Source of the DNA: Prorocentrum cordatum
Taxonomy: Eukaryota; Sar; Dinophyceae; Prorocentrales; Prorocentraceae
DNA length: 64,000 bases
Direction: 5' to 3'
NCBI GenBank assembly: GCA_963575745.1
Contig: CAUYUJ010005758.1
Coordinates: 418,486 to 482,485 of the forward strand
The position numbers were made by a program, and so were the translations under genes. Of this stretch, positions 21,461 to 32,779 are shown in pieces. Under the pieces are notes generated by a model. The model saw only the letters and a program-made list of their open reading frames with translations. It had not been told where the DNA came from and ran no database searches. Each line of letters opens with the position of its first letter. The stretch's first letter is position 1.

Positions 21461-22340
21461 GGCCTGGAGTTCGAGAGGCCCACCCGGCGCGAAACGATCC
21501 AGCGTGCCAAGCTGAGTGCACGCTCTGGAGGCGGACGCGTCCAGCGGCATCTGCTCACAGGCAGCCGGGACCGAGCCGGCAAGAGCCAGGCCGGGAGGGG
21601 TCCGCGGGCTCGAGGGCTGGGCCTCGAGAGGCCCAGAGGAGGAGGAGGAAGAGGAGGAGGAAGAAGAGGAGGAGGAAGAGGAGGAGGAGGAGGAGGAGGA
21701 GAGAAGGAGGAGCACGAGCAGAAGGAGGGAGACGACGACGACGACAAAGACAAAGACAAAAACAAAGACAAGGACAAGGGAAGGAAGCGGGAGGCGGGGA
21801 AAAAGGAGAAGGAGCTGCAGGCGAAAGAGTGGGGCGCCCAACTGCTGTGCCTGCTGCATCGCGCACGCCGTTGGGCTCCGCATGGGAGAGGAGCCGGAGG
21901 TGTAGAGCAAACGCCTCGCTCGCCACATCCCCCCAACTCTGACAGCGAGCTGCCAGAATCGAGTCTGCTCCTCGGCCCCCGTGTCCGCCCAGGCTGGGCC
22001 ACTGGCGCGTCGGAGCAGCACGCCCGCAGCTTCTTGCTGCAGGTGCAGACGCGCCTGGCGGCAGATTGGCAGTGCGGACTTCCTCCGGGGATGACATGGT
22101 GGACCTTCCAAAGTAAAGCGCGGAATGCTCCCAGGCATCGGTTCGGCAATTGAATCTTCATCCTCTACTGCTTGCGCGGAGGCGAGCGTGCGTTCCGCCA
22201 CCCCCGTGTTTCGCCGAGGATCTTGGGAGGCCGTCGGACGGCCCGATGCTTTTGAAGCGGGACGGCGTCCTGCTCCAGCTCATCCAGCTTATCATCATCA
22301 CCATCGTCGTAGCAATCATGAACGTGAGCATCCTCGTGCC
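21461..22340. other. GGA/GAC tract and unassigned GC-rich DNA
   Basis: A GGA/GAA tract runs from 21640 to 21715 and is followed by GACGAC and AAAGACAA-type repeats to about 21780. Beyond that no gene is recognised. Plus-strand frames through the tract (Gly/Arg/Lys/Asp-rich) are not called. Confidence 0.5.
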
Positions 22341-22640
22341 CCCCCTCTCTGGAGGTGGAGGAAGCATCATCGCAAACTGCGGGACCTCTTGACGCAGGGT
22401 TCTGGGAGGGTTCCAGAGGGGGTCCAGGAGGTTTCTGGGAGGGCTCCGGAGAGAAAACCGTCCCACCCCACCCCCAAAACGCACCTCTGATTGTGGGGGT
22501 GCTGGGGGGGGGGACGCCCCCCCCCCGCCCTCAAGGGGGGCTGTGGGGGGTAAGTTTCCAAAGGAGGCTCTGGGAACTGCCACTCCTCACGGCTCTCTGG
22601 AGGTGGAGGAGGCATCATCGCGAGCCGCGGGGCCTCCTGC
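22341..22640. repeat. About 247-bp segment duplicated in part
   Basis: CTCTCTGGAGGTGGAGGAAG, CATCATCGCAAACTGCGGG at 22344-22385 recurs with changes at 22591-22632 (CTCTCTGGAGGTGGAGGAGG, CATCATCGCGAGCCGCGGG). The interval holds CTGGGAGGGTTCC-type short repeats and C/G runs. Confidence 0.6.
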
Positions 22641-22689
22641 TGCGGCTCCCGCTCCCTCTCCCCTACCCTGGCTGCCTTTGCAGCGGCTC

Positions 22690-22850
22690 CTGGCCACTGC
22701 TGATGCTGCTGCTGCTGCTGTTGCTGCTTGCTGCTGCTGGTGCTGCTGCTGCGGCTGATGCTGCTGCTGCTGCTGCTGCTGCCGCCGCCGCCCCCGCTGC
22801 TGCTGCTCTGCCGCCGCTCCTCCTCCTTCCACTTCTCATCCTCATCCTCC
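22690..22850. repeat. CTG-rich triplet tract
   Basis: GCTGCTGCTG repeats with GCC and TCC variants at 22700-22850. Poly-Ala/Leu/Gln frames are repeat translations. Confidence 0.85.
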
Positions 22851-24030
22851 ATCCTCCCCTCCCCGTCCTCGCACTACTCGTCGTTGCCGCCATAGCATAA
22901 CAAAGGGGATCGGGACCGAATTCCCAACCTAGTCCTCGGAAAACTTGGAGTTGGGATTGGAACTTGGGGGTCCCTTCCACTGTTCCTCCGCTTCCTCCTC
23001 TTCCACCTCCTCAAGCCCCAATCTTAACGTCGTCGCCACCCTGCTCGGCACTATCGTCGTATCGTCACAGCGGCGTTTGGATCATCGTTTCCCCGATACC
23101 AGCGACTGTCCGCGAATCGTAATCCTTCCTTCTCCTCTGCGCAAGCTGGCTCATATGCGTCGTGTTTGTCTTACTTCCTGCTCTGCGACATCTTCTCTCC
23201 ATTCTCTTCGCCCTCTGCCGCAAACTGAGAGCCTGTCGAAGACAAAACGTGCCGTGACTGCGGCAGGCTCTCACCAACAGCACATCGGCGGTGCAAGAGC
23301 CAATCGGCTGCCAGGAGCAGCCGGCCGCGGGAGGAGAGGCCGAGCGGATCGAGAGACGGGCGGCAAGATACCCGGGAGATACTACGGTCGGACACGTTTG
23401 CTTGGCGTGTCGCGGCGGCGGCCTCCGCGACACGCTATGCCTTCCAAGTCGATGGCGTGGTGCTCCGCTACGCGGGGCAGGGGCTGGGAGAAACTCGGGA
23501 CGCCGACGCCTAGGGACTGGGGTGTGGTTGGCGTGTCAAGCCAAAGTTCCCGACCGTGTCACGTGTGCTGGAACCTATGACTATGACTGGAATGTCCCAG
23601 CTCGTCCATGCTCAGAACCCCAGCCGCCCGGGGAATGGCTGACGGAAGCTGAGCCAGGTTCCACAAGGCTCGCTGGCTCTCGGCCACAATAACAAACGAC
23701 CAGCTGTCCAGCTTACAGGTGTAGATCCTTGACAGGATGGGCGTGCGCAAGCCCCCGGCTACAGGCAGGAAGCCTGATGTCACACTTGATGCTACACCCC
23801 AGATCCAGAGATGTCGTAGCGAGGCTCACAGAGCGACAGTGTCTTGCATGAGCAGTGCCTAGAAGTTCCAATGGGGAAGCCTGATCCAGATATGTACTGT
23901 GTCTATGTGCCTGGCATGCGGGAGGAGCCCAGTCTGCATACACACACACACAGTCTTGCAATTGGAAGGGCGCAGGGCGTAGCAGAGCAGCTACCTGTAA
24001 AAGGCAACATGCACTGACTCGCATACACGC
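22851..24030. other. No confident gene; contains dispersed repeat copy
   Basis: The segment 23404-23545 is a copy of a dispersed repeat also found at 58510-58655 (see findings). Elsewhere, open frames such as 22945-23580 plus are unassigned. A short CA run lies at 23938-23952. Confidence 0.4.
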
Positions 24031-24240
24031 CCACGTGCTTTGTCGTCCTCCTCTTCCTCCGATTTCCCAGTTGCCCGACTTACGTATCTGAATCCTAGCG
24101 CCCCTCCGCCTCCTCTTCCTCTCGCTCCCTGTGTTTGTGTGTGTGTGTGTTCCCTCTTTCTCTCTCTCTCTCTCTCTGCTCATTTCTCCGCTCCTCATCC
24201 TCCTCCTCCTCCTCCTCCTCCTCCTCCTCCTTCTCCTGGT
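24030..24240. repeat. Pyrimidine-rich CTC/TG/CT simple repeats
   Basis: CTC triplets, then a TG run (24130-24152), a CT run (24156-24178) and a CTC run of about 12 units (24197-24235). Confidence 0.85.
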
Positions 24241-24419
24241 CAAACAAGCCACCTGATGACGAGTCACACTTCGACCAAGCAACGCACGCTCGACATCAGT
24301 GGAGTCTTTGGATTCTGGACGGCGGCTGCCAGCTGATCGGGCGCGACAGCAGCGCACCTCTCACGAAGTCACCTTCAACCTGCTCATCATGACCATCACT
24401 CCACCCTTTTCACCCTTCC

Positions 24420-24590
24420 ACCCCTCCGATTCCTCCTCCTCCTCCCCCTTCTCCCTCATCCTTCTCTTACTGCCTTACTGCTTCCATCCACCCTCCTAGT
24501 ATGGCTCGACTGGCTCGCTCCCCAACCCCACTCCCCCCATGGGGGGAGCAAGGACAGGAGGAGGAGGAGGAGGAGGAGGAGGAGGATTTT
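24420..24590. repeat. CTC tract then GGA tract (opposite strand bias)
   Basis: A pyrimidine-rich CTC segment (24428-24495) is followed 65 bp later by a GGA run (24557-24587), so the strand asymmetry flips within 160 bp. A CCCCCCATGGGGGGA palindrome sits between them at 24534-24548. Confidence 0.75.
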
Positions 24591-24746
24591 ATGACATTCG
24601 CACCTCGGCATAGCGAATCACAATGCAGTCAGCGGGGGGCCAGGGCTGGACCTGACCAGCCATGGACCACCCGGCCGCGAGGAGGACCACGTGGAGCGCC
24701 GACGGCACCAGGAGGCAGAGAACCTCCCCAACCTCCACGGCAGGGC

Positions 24747-25344
24747 TCACGAGGGGGAAACACCGCCACTGGCCGCCAGCGGGATGCTCCCGAACACGGC
24801 CCGCGCCCGCTCCCGCACGTCCATCTCCTCCCATCGGAGCGCCTTCGGCGGGGCCGCACCAGCCGCAAACGCGGCGCCAACGCACGCATCCGCAAGGGCG
24901 ACGGGCGAACGTCGGCGCCGACCGCGGCGTGCGACGTCTGGCCAGCTGTCGTCCTCCAGGAAAGACGGCTCCACGCCCGCGGCGGCCTCCACGGGCACGG
25001 GCCGACGCCCCAGCGCCAAGCCCCGTCCAGCAGCAGCCCCGCGGCCCGCTCCAGCGCAGTGGGCCCGCTGCTCCAGCAGCGGGGGGGCGCTTGGCACGCC
25101 GCGCAGCACCACTGTCAGCAGCAGGCGGACCAGCGCGCCCCGCAGCGCGCGCTTCTGCCACACGGCGGCGCCAGCGCCGGCGGCGCTCCACCTTCGCTGC
25201 CGACGTCGCCGTCGGCATCCTCACATACGCTTCCTCGTCGACCACCTCGTCAGCCGTCGGCACGCGCGGCACAGCCAGCGCAGCCGAAGCTGCGGCTGCC
25301 ACGAGGCGCACGATCGTCCAGGGCAGCGAAAACGGCAGCCGCAA
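24747..25344 (-). CDS. Possible GC-rich coding segment, unassigned
   Basis: Two overlapping minus frames look like parts of one protein. The upper reads VPTADEVVDEEAYVRMPTAT (near 25270-25210) and the lower GVEPSFLEDDSWPDVARRG (near 24985-24930), then LRWEEMDVRERARAVFGSIP. They would need one frame change near 25160 or an intron. The region is so GC-rich that all frames on both strands are open, so this may be chance. No family is recognised. Confidence 0.25.
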
Positions 25345-25448
25345 CGAGGGCGGCGCCGTCGCACGTCGGGAGGTCTTCTCTAGCCCGCGCAGAAGCTATC
25401 GCGGAGGACGGCGGCGCGGGCATGCAACCGCTTGAGCCAAGCTTATAG

Positions 25449-26490
25449 GACATTCTCGGCAGCTCTCGCAGAAGCTTGTGATGATTCCGGAGGCACATGT
25501 ATGGCTTCAAGGGGTAATGTGATATTATTGAATGATTCAGCAGCGACACGCCTCTCCTCCTTCTCCTCACCCCCTCCTCGCCCTCCCTGCCGCATGTCCA
25601 TGTCGGCGATGTTCCTTACATGTCTCGTGCACTTGAACAAGCTCCACCGACGGAACCAGGGGGTGGGAGGGTTTGCATGCGCTCCCCTGCCCATGTCGGC
25701 GCACCCATCACAGGAGCTCCGTGCCCATGAGAGATCATAGAGCATAAGACAATGCGATACAATGCAAACGGTATAGGATAAAGCGCCGAGACGCGGAACG
25801 GGCGTCTGCCACGACGACGGATTCCCACGGGGTGGCTTTCCAAGTCTCTTTGATCATGTGCCACTCTCGCCACCCGCGAGACTCTCTCCGCTCGAGCCCC
25901 TGAGGGAGCTTCATCGACGGCCCCAGAGGTATGGTTTGTTTCTTCTTTATCGGCGGCCACTTGGATTCAAGCAGCGGTAGGACAACGGCGGGATGCAACG
26001 AGGCAAGCTGAGGCGCAGACAGGAGAGCTGAAAAACCGAAGGGAAGAAAGGCAAAGTTGGAGAGGAAACGTGCGGCGGGAGGCCCTGAGAGCGTGCGGCT
26101 CTTCGGGGGGCGCCAGAGAGGTACAGGCAACACGCACAACAAGGATGCACGATAACGATGCCAGGGCCCTGGAAGGCCATGGTGGACACTCTTCGAGCGG
26201 GGCGCGGCCAGAGAAAGTGGCCAAGGACGGGCCAGAGGGGAAGGATGCATGTGAGCGTCGTTCAACCGACCCCTATCCCCATGGGCGTGGCCTGGGCCCC
26301 ACTGGCCGATTTACTACCTTAGATGGGGATATGGTCTGCTTCCATCGGGTTTCGAGGGGCATATCCCCAACTGGGATGCTGCGATGGTGGGGGTCTGGAT
26401 AGGTATGGGGATGGAGACAGGGGTCGGCTAAACGATACTGAGCACTGGTAAACTTGGAAAGTCGCCCATCAGCCTCAATTTTTGCTCGGG
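25449..26490. other. No confident gene
   Basis: Mixed-composition unique DNA. Short CTC runs occur at 25550-25585. Minus frames at 26265-25735 and 25960-25616 are not recognised. Confidence 0.35.
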
Positions 26491-26496
26491 GCGCCA

Positions 26497-26670
26497 GACT
26501 CGGGGGTTGCTAAATGTGCCCCTGGCCCAAGGTGCCCCCAGTTCTTCGTTCAATGTTGGAGCCCCTGGAGCCCTCTGGGCCACGTGAAGGCTTCCAAAGA
26601 GGGCGTGGAGGCCCGAGTGGAAATTCTGCGGGCACCTCGGGCCAGGGGCACTTCCAGCAACACCCGGATC
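26497..26670. mobile_element. Fold-back element with 45-bp inverted arms
   Basis: The left arm 26497-26541 (core GTGCCCCTGGCCCAAGGTGC) and the right arm 26627-26670 (core GCACCTCGGGCCAGGGGCAC) are inverted and match at about 37 of 45 positions. Outside the arms similarity drops. It resembles a short non-autonomous fold-back transposon or a decayed MITE. Target duplications were not evident. Confidence 0.6.
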
Positions 26671-26758
26671 GCTCACATCCCTCCCCACCGCTTCATGCCG
26701 CCAGCGGATCAGCAGTGACGGCCTCACCGTGAGAATCTCTGGCGGGCTCCAGCAGCTC

Positions 26759-26820
26759 TCAGTCGTAGCTTCGCCACGGCTACTCCCCTGGGGGGGGACC
26801 CGTGGCAAAGCTACGACTGA
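26759..26820. repeat. Near-perfect 21-bp hairpin
   Basis: Arms TCAGTCGTAGCTTCGCCACG(G) at 26759-26779 and the complementary 26800-26820 differ at one position. The loop is 20 nt and contains a run of G. It lies 90 bp after the fold-back element. Confidence 0.85.
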
Positions 26821-26939
26821 TCGGCGGGGGAGGCCATGGAGGAGGGAGGATGGATGCCACAGGGGGCGGGGGAGGAGGAAGGCCGTGAGGAGGGAGGAGG
26901 GGAAGGGGTGGGAATCCAGGAAGGAGGAGCATCACCAAA

Positions 26940-27439
26940 GACGACCTCACCCAAATTCACCACTATGATCAAATGGTCACCATCTAACCAGTTCATACCG
27001 GTACAACCACCATCAGCCGCACTAAAAATACCCATTATTGACCCACCAAACGAGGACATCAACGCCCAACAGTGGATACAATACACTCCCTGGCGAAAGC
27101 TGGCTCCACAAACGCTGGCGGCGCGTGAACACCTACTTCCCGACGATCGCAGCAATAGCAATTGCCGCGGACCACGAAGCAGCACGACGAGGAAAACACC
27201 AGATCCACATCTTCAACCGACGCATCGTCTCCCTCAACAAGGTTGGAGACCCTACGTTCAAGGACTATATCGCCAAGCTTCGTACGTATCAGGCCCGCTT
27301 CGAGAACTACCTCAACAGAATACACGAACACACGCCTGGAATGCCATTTATGGAGTCGCCGCTCAAACATATGGTAACGCTACACAAGGCTACTCCCAAG
27401 CCCAAACCGACGACCACCAACACGGGCCAATCTACGTAA
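26940..27439 (+). pseudogene. Frame-split coding relic, unknown protein
   Basis: The first part, in the frame of 26836-27552, reads KFTTMIKWSPSNQFIPVQPP and NEDINAQQWIQYTPWRK (26950-27094). At about 27095 the protein-like reading moves to the +1 frame (27038-27439): WLHKRWRRVNTYFPTIAAIA, then NRRIVSLNKVGDPTFKDYIA and RFENYLNRIHEHTPGMPF. Charged and hydrophobic spacing looks like a real alpha-helical protein, possibly gag-like, but no family is recognised. Base composition is less GC-rich than the neighbours. An intron instead of a frameshift at the switch cannot be excluded. Confidence 0.45.
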
Positions 27440-27559
27440 ACGACAAGGCGACCCATCACCACAACCAGGACTGGGCAGCAGACTACAAAATACCGCGACA
27501 CTCACGACCAATACCTCCTCCCGTCGAATTACCGCAGATGGACCTCATCTGACTTGGTA

Positions 27560-29910
27560 GATACAGGCGCGCTGACTTGCAGGCAGACCGTTATGACATA
27601 CCACTGACGTGCAATACACCTATCCTCCTTTCCCCTGGAGGCTCTCCCGACGCGCTGGTGGCACCCTCTCACTTACAGGTTCGGGACTATCCAACAAAAC
27701 CCTGGGCCGCAGCCCTAGGATTGCACATTACTTTCGTTTGAAGCCACAGCCTTCTCACCGCCGCATCCCGACACTCTTCCTACATCACTGTTCAGCTGTG
27801 CACCCTCCACGTTCCAACGCGGCTCGTCCGACACGATGGTGGCACTTTCTCACTTTCAGGTTCGTGGCTATCCTACAGAACCCTTGGTCGCATCCCCAGG
27901 ATTCCACATTTATTTTCGGAAGGATCGGGGTCATCGAAAAAACATGACCGCATCGCTGTGAGTACACCCACAGTCAAGATACGTTTGCAGGCTAAGCGCA
28001 CTACCGCCCAGACCTCTTCGCAGACTCGTGGTCTGTCGTATTCCCAACTCTTTACCGCAAGACACGAGAGGCCGACTTTGAGGGACGCCCACGGCGCTCC
28101 CTCCACTGGCTTCAAGTTATATTACGCACGGGTGCTAACAATAGTACGCTCTCGCTAGAGTATTCGGCCAGCCCCTGCTACAGGCCAGCCGAGCACAGAT
28201 TTCTTGCACAGCGAGTTTCCCCCTGTCGCTCTCACCACTGTTGCTGCGCAAACCTCCTTTTGGCCACCCCTCCTCTACAGCCGATGACAGGCACTCTGGG
28301 GACACCTGAAACAGGTAATCCCCCATGCAACACGCCCAGCGGGCACTTGGGACCCCAACAGGGAGGTACACCATTTTCACTTGCAGCGCAGCAGCACCTA
28401 CTTTGGTGTTACCTTGTTCTACCCCTGCCTCGCTGCGTACCCCTACTCCTGGCATTGTGTACGGTGACGGTGCCCCCCCCTCCGCCTAGGAACCGAAGAG
28501 CGGGCCTACTGCTGGCAAAAAGAGCGGGCCTACTGCTGACAAAAGGGGCTTGTCATTTGACTGTGTCAGCCTCACTGTCTTCCAAGGCACATCACTCGTT
28601 GTTATGCATGCCTGGGCCACTCAGCGTGCACATACTATGTGTTCGTTCTGTCCTAGACGTTTATGTGAGCAATCTGCCCACGCAGACAGACTAGTTGTAC
28701 AGAACGCACTCGCCGGAACCAGCTTGTATTGTCCTCGGTTTACATTTCATCTTGTCACAAGCTGCTTCGAACACGAGGCTCATAATTGCAGACTGCCTCG
28801 CCCACTGATCGCCTGAAGTACCACTCTCAGTACTCAGCCAGCCTGCATAGGCCAGCCTCAGCACGAGCATTGGACATTGTAGTTTGCTAACAATGCCATT
28901 GCATTCGGTACGATAGTATCAGGCGGAACTGCGATCACGGCCAGCAGCACAGGCCATTTGATCCTTCACAGGCCAGCCTGCGTAGGCCAGCCTTGCATCA
29001 CAGGGTGATATAGTAGAGGATCGTCGCACCCCCCCCCCTTCGCATCTGTGTGCGAGTACCTCTGGCAGTCTACAGACGCCACTTTTTTAACATGATGTTA
29101 CCACCTGTCTCTCCTTGCACAGGCCACTCAGCGCGCACAGACTCGTTCTCTCTGTCCCAGACGTTTAACTGAGCAAACAGAAGCAGCTTGTACTTCATCT
29201 GTTCCATGTCCTCTTGCTACTAGCTGCTTCTTGCAAGAGGCTGCAGGCATCGCGCTTTTAACCGTTCTGTCCCCACATCCTTTGCGCCCTATACCAACGG
29301 TTGGCGGTGGGGCGGATCTGGGGGAGGATCTGGGGTTGGGGTGGAGGACAGCGAGCACCAGCCAGCCTCACTTTGTTACTGGCGAGCCTGTATCCACAGG
29401 CTATGCCAGGTAACCCGCAGAGCTACCATACTTTGTTGCCCAACATTGGCAAGCCTCACAGTGCACACCCAGCCTCACTCTAACCTCGGGTAGGGGATTG
29501 GAGGGTTACATTATGGTGGGAGGGTATTGGGCTACATCTCCAACAGCGGCACGTTGCTAGCCACAGCATCGAGACTGTCGTCGACACTGCGTTAATCTGG
29601 GCTCTTTTTGTTTTTGCTGTTACTTGCCTTCCGAGGTGGCACTACCTATAAAAAACATTGGGATTTGATTTTTCTGTTCTACCGGGGGTACTTGGATACC
29701 AATGTCACCTCGAGGACCTGGCGGGCGCCTACTCTTCTTACTACCCCCCCCTAACGTAGCCAATCCCTACCCTAACCTGACCCAGGCCCTGTCGACACTG
29801 CGCCAAAGCTAACCTGACCGATTAAAGTTAACGTGGCCAACGGCTGGGCAACACCAGTGTGTCACGCGCGCGCTGTAGCAACTGATGCACCAGAACGGGG
29901 TGATACAGTA
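27560..29910. other. Gene-free, less GC-rich stretch with short repeats
   Basis: It contains a 181-bp-spaced duplication (27640-27745 and 27810-27925, sharing TCTCACTT, CAGGTTCG and CCAGGATT), repeated CAGGCCAGCCTGC words (28170, 28840, 28970), a GAGCGGGCCTACTGCTG doublet (28498-28540) and CTAACCTGACC words (29770-29815). No protein is recognised. Its composition contrasts with the GC-rich flanks. Confidence 0.5.
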
Positions 29911-29959
29911 ACATGCAGTGCAAAAGTGCCAACTGTATCACTAATCCCTATACGCTTCC

Positions 29960-30590
29960 ATGCATGAATCTGGCCGGCGCTGAAACGAGAGCAACTTTCG
30001 CAATCATGGATGTGGCCGGCGATGTGGCGAGAGCAACATTGTCAATCATGGATGTGGCCGGCACTAAGAGTAGAGCAACTTTCGCAATCGTGGATGTGGC
30101 CAGCGCTAAGGCGAGAGTAATTTTTGTAATCGCGGGTGTGGCCAGCGTTGAAGCGACAGCAACATGTGCATTCGTGGATGTAGCCGCCGCTGATGCGAGA
30201 GTAATTTTCGAAATCGTGGGTGTGGCCGGCGCTGAGGCGAAAGCAACATTCGCAATCGTAGATGTTGCCAGCGCCAAGGTGACAGCAACACTCGCAATCG
30301 TGGATGTGGCCAGCGTTGAGGCGAGAGCAACGTTCGCAATCATGGAAATGGCCGTCGCTGAGGCGACAGCAGCCGTCGTAGTCGTGGATGTGGCTGGCGC
30401 TGAGGCGAGAGTGAAGTTCGCAATGACGGATGTGGCCGGCACTGAAGCGAGAGCAACGTTCACAATCATTGACGTGGCCAGCGAAGATGCGAAAGCAAAA
30501 GTCGCAATTATGGATGTGGCCTGCGCTGCGGCGAAAACAACATTCCCAGCCATGGATGCGGCCTGGGGTACGGACAACGCAAAATGTATA
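29960..30590. repeat. 42-bp minisatellite (type A), left block
   Basis: About 15 tandem units of 42 bp, each near GCAATCGTGGATGTGGCC and AGCGCTGAGGCGAGAGCAAC. In the plus frame it encodes 14-residue repeats (ATFAIVDVASAEAR-like) over 226 codons (29913-30593); in the minus frame it reads LSAGHIHDCECC-like. Both frames are kept open by the 42-bp period. A protein-coding role is not excluded, but the repeat also reads through on the other strand. Confidence 0.85.
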
Positions 30591-31279
30591 TAATGGATGT
30601 GGACACTGGTGGGGCGAGAGCATCCGTCGTAATCGTGGGCGAGGTGTCCCACTGCACACGCGCACTGGCTCTAGCGCAGCCAGCAGCACCACTGAAACGA
30701 GCAGCGCCAGAAGCAGCAGCACCATGTGCAGTAGCAACAACACCAACGCCAACAACAGCAGAAAAAATAGTGCAAGCCGCATAAGCGCCTCCAGCAACAC
30801 CTCTCTGACCGCCACGACCGCAAACAGCAAAACCACTACGCGCACCAGCGCCACTCAAACTGGCAGCACCAGTATGACGACCACAACGGGGAATGGAGCA
30901 GCAGCAACACGCGACACAGCACGAGCGCCACCAGCAGCAGCATTTCAACCACAACGACAGCAAACAGCAACACCAAACGCAGCAGCACCAGCGTCACCAG
31001 CAGCGCCACTGTGACGAGCACGATTGCAAGCAACAGCGCCACGCGAAGCAACTCAGACGCAACCAGCAGTACCAGTGTGACCAGCACGACGGGAAGCAGC
31101 AGCACTACACGCACCAGAACACTCGCAAGGAGGAGCACCGCTGCGACGCGCACGACAGGATCCAACAGCACGAGACGCGCCAATACAAGCACCACCAACA
31201 GCACCACAGTAATCAGCACGACGACAAGCAGCAACACCACGCGCAGCAAGACAAATGCCACCAACAGTTCCACTTGAAC

Positions 31280-31720
31280 AAGCACGACGGGAACATGCAA
31301 CGCCAGGCGATTCGCGCTGGACTGCGCGAGCGCCCCCACCCCCCCCAGGCCAGACAAGCGGGGGGTGGGGCGTTCAATCCAGCACAAAGCGTCATGGCCC
31401 AGATCGTTCAATTTTGCGCTGGGGACTGGGGCGCCCCAGAGCAGAAATACGCGATCCGTCCGCGCGAAGTTTTGCGAACCCCAGCACAGGAGCAACTGCT
31501 GCTCGCCCCAAGCCCGAACGGCGGTCGCTCCCAGGCAACGAGTTGCGCTTGCCGGGGACTACAGCAGCAGCACTAACCAGGAGCGCCAGGGCGAGCGCGA
31601 GGACGGGGTAATGACTCGTCGTGGGCCCGCCGTCAGCGCCCGCCGCCTGCCGCCGCCCAGCCCGAACAGCAGCTCGAAAGCCTGGCACCGGCGCCCTGTC
31701 CAGCCAGCGGCATCACACGA
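31280..31720. repeat. About 440-bp segmental duplication, copy i
   Basis: Shares with copy iii (32780-33235) the order: CGCGCTGG, GCGAGCGCCCCC, CAAAGCGTCA, GTCCGTCCGCGCGAAG, CAACTGCTG, GGCGGTCGCTCCCAGG, CGTCAGCGCCCGCCGCCTGC and CACCAGCGCCCTG-like words. Copy ii (31780-31935) has only the left third. Confidence 0.75.
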
Positions 31721-32779
31721 GCAATCAGCACCAACGCCACCAGCAGTTCCACTAGAACGAGCACGACGGGAACCAGCAATACCAGGCGATTCGCGCTGGA
31801 CTGCGCGAGCGCCCCCCTCCCCCCACCGGCGAGGCCAGCGAGGGGGGAAGCGTCCTCCCGCCTTACCGCAAAGCGTCACGGCCCAAATCGTTTGATTTTG
31901 CGCTGGGCACCGAGGGCGCCACAGTGCACGGCCCACAGCCTGTCCCACGGGAGCCGGCGATCACCCCTCGCACCGCAGTCCACGCGGCCTGGCGGAGATG
32001 CGCACGACGATCCGCGGCGCGTCGGTCAGCAACACGAGCGAAACGAGTAGTTCCACTGTGACCAGCTCGACAGGAAGCAGCATCGCCACCAGCAGCACCG
32101 GCAGCACAAACGCTACCAGCAGCCGAGTAGCAAGACAAAGGCAGCAGCAATAATGCTACCTGCAGCGCCACTGCACCAAGGCCGGTCGGAAGCAACAACA
32201 CCATGTGCAGCATCAACGCCGCCAGCAGCAGTAGCGCAAGCAACACCAGCGCCACCAGCAACGGAGCCACCAGCAGCACTACTGTGACGAGCATCGCGAG
32301 AACCAGCAGCACGACACGCAAAAGCACCAGCAACCAGCAACCAGCAACACCGCCTTGACACGCACACTGGGAACCAATAGTACGACGCGCACCAGCTCTG
32401 GCGCAACCAGCAGAACTACCGCGACGAGCACTACAGCAGCATCGGCGCCGCCACCAGCAGTGCTGAGAGCAGCGATGGCAAAAGCGACGCAACTAGTAGC
32501 TCTACGGCCCGCACGGCAGCAAGCAGCACAATCATGCACAGCAGTACAAGCGGCCCGAGCAGCTCCAGTAAGACAAGCGCGACGAGGAGCAGCAACCACA
32601 CGCGAAGCAGCATCAACGCCGCCAGCACCGCCACTGCAACGAGCACGACGGCGAGCAGCGGCGCCAAGCGCAGCAGCACGAATGCGAACAGCGGCACCGC
32701 TGCGACGAGCACGGCGGGACGCAGCTGCGCCACGCAAGGCAGCACCAGCACCACCAACAGTTCCACCAGAACGAGCATG

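Noticed and set aside
21720-21900. Nucleolin-like acidic/basic protein (DDDDKDKDKNKDKDK)
   Set aside because: Comes from GACGAC and AAAGACAA simple repeats after a GGA tract; no further domain.
29913-30593. A confident gene for the ATFAIVDVA repeat protein
   Set aside because: The frame is open, but the minus strand is equally open through the same units and the right type A block is frame-broken, so it is kept as a repeat with a note.
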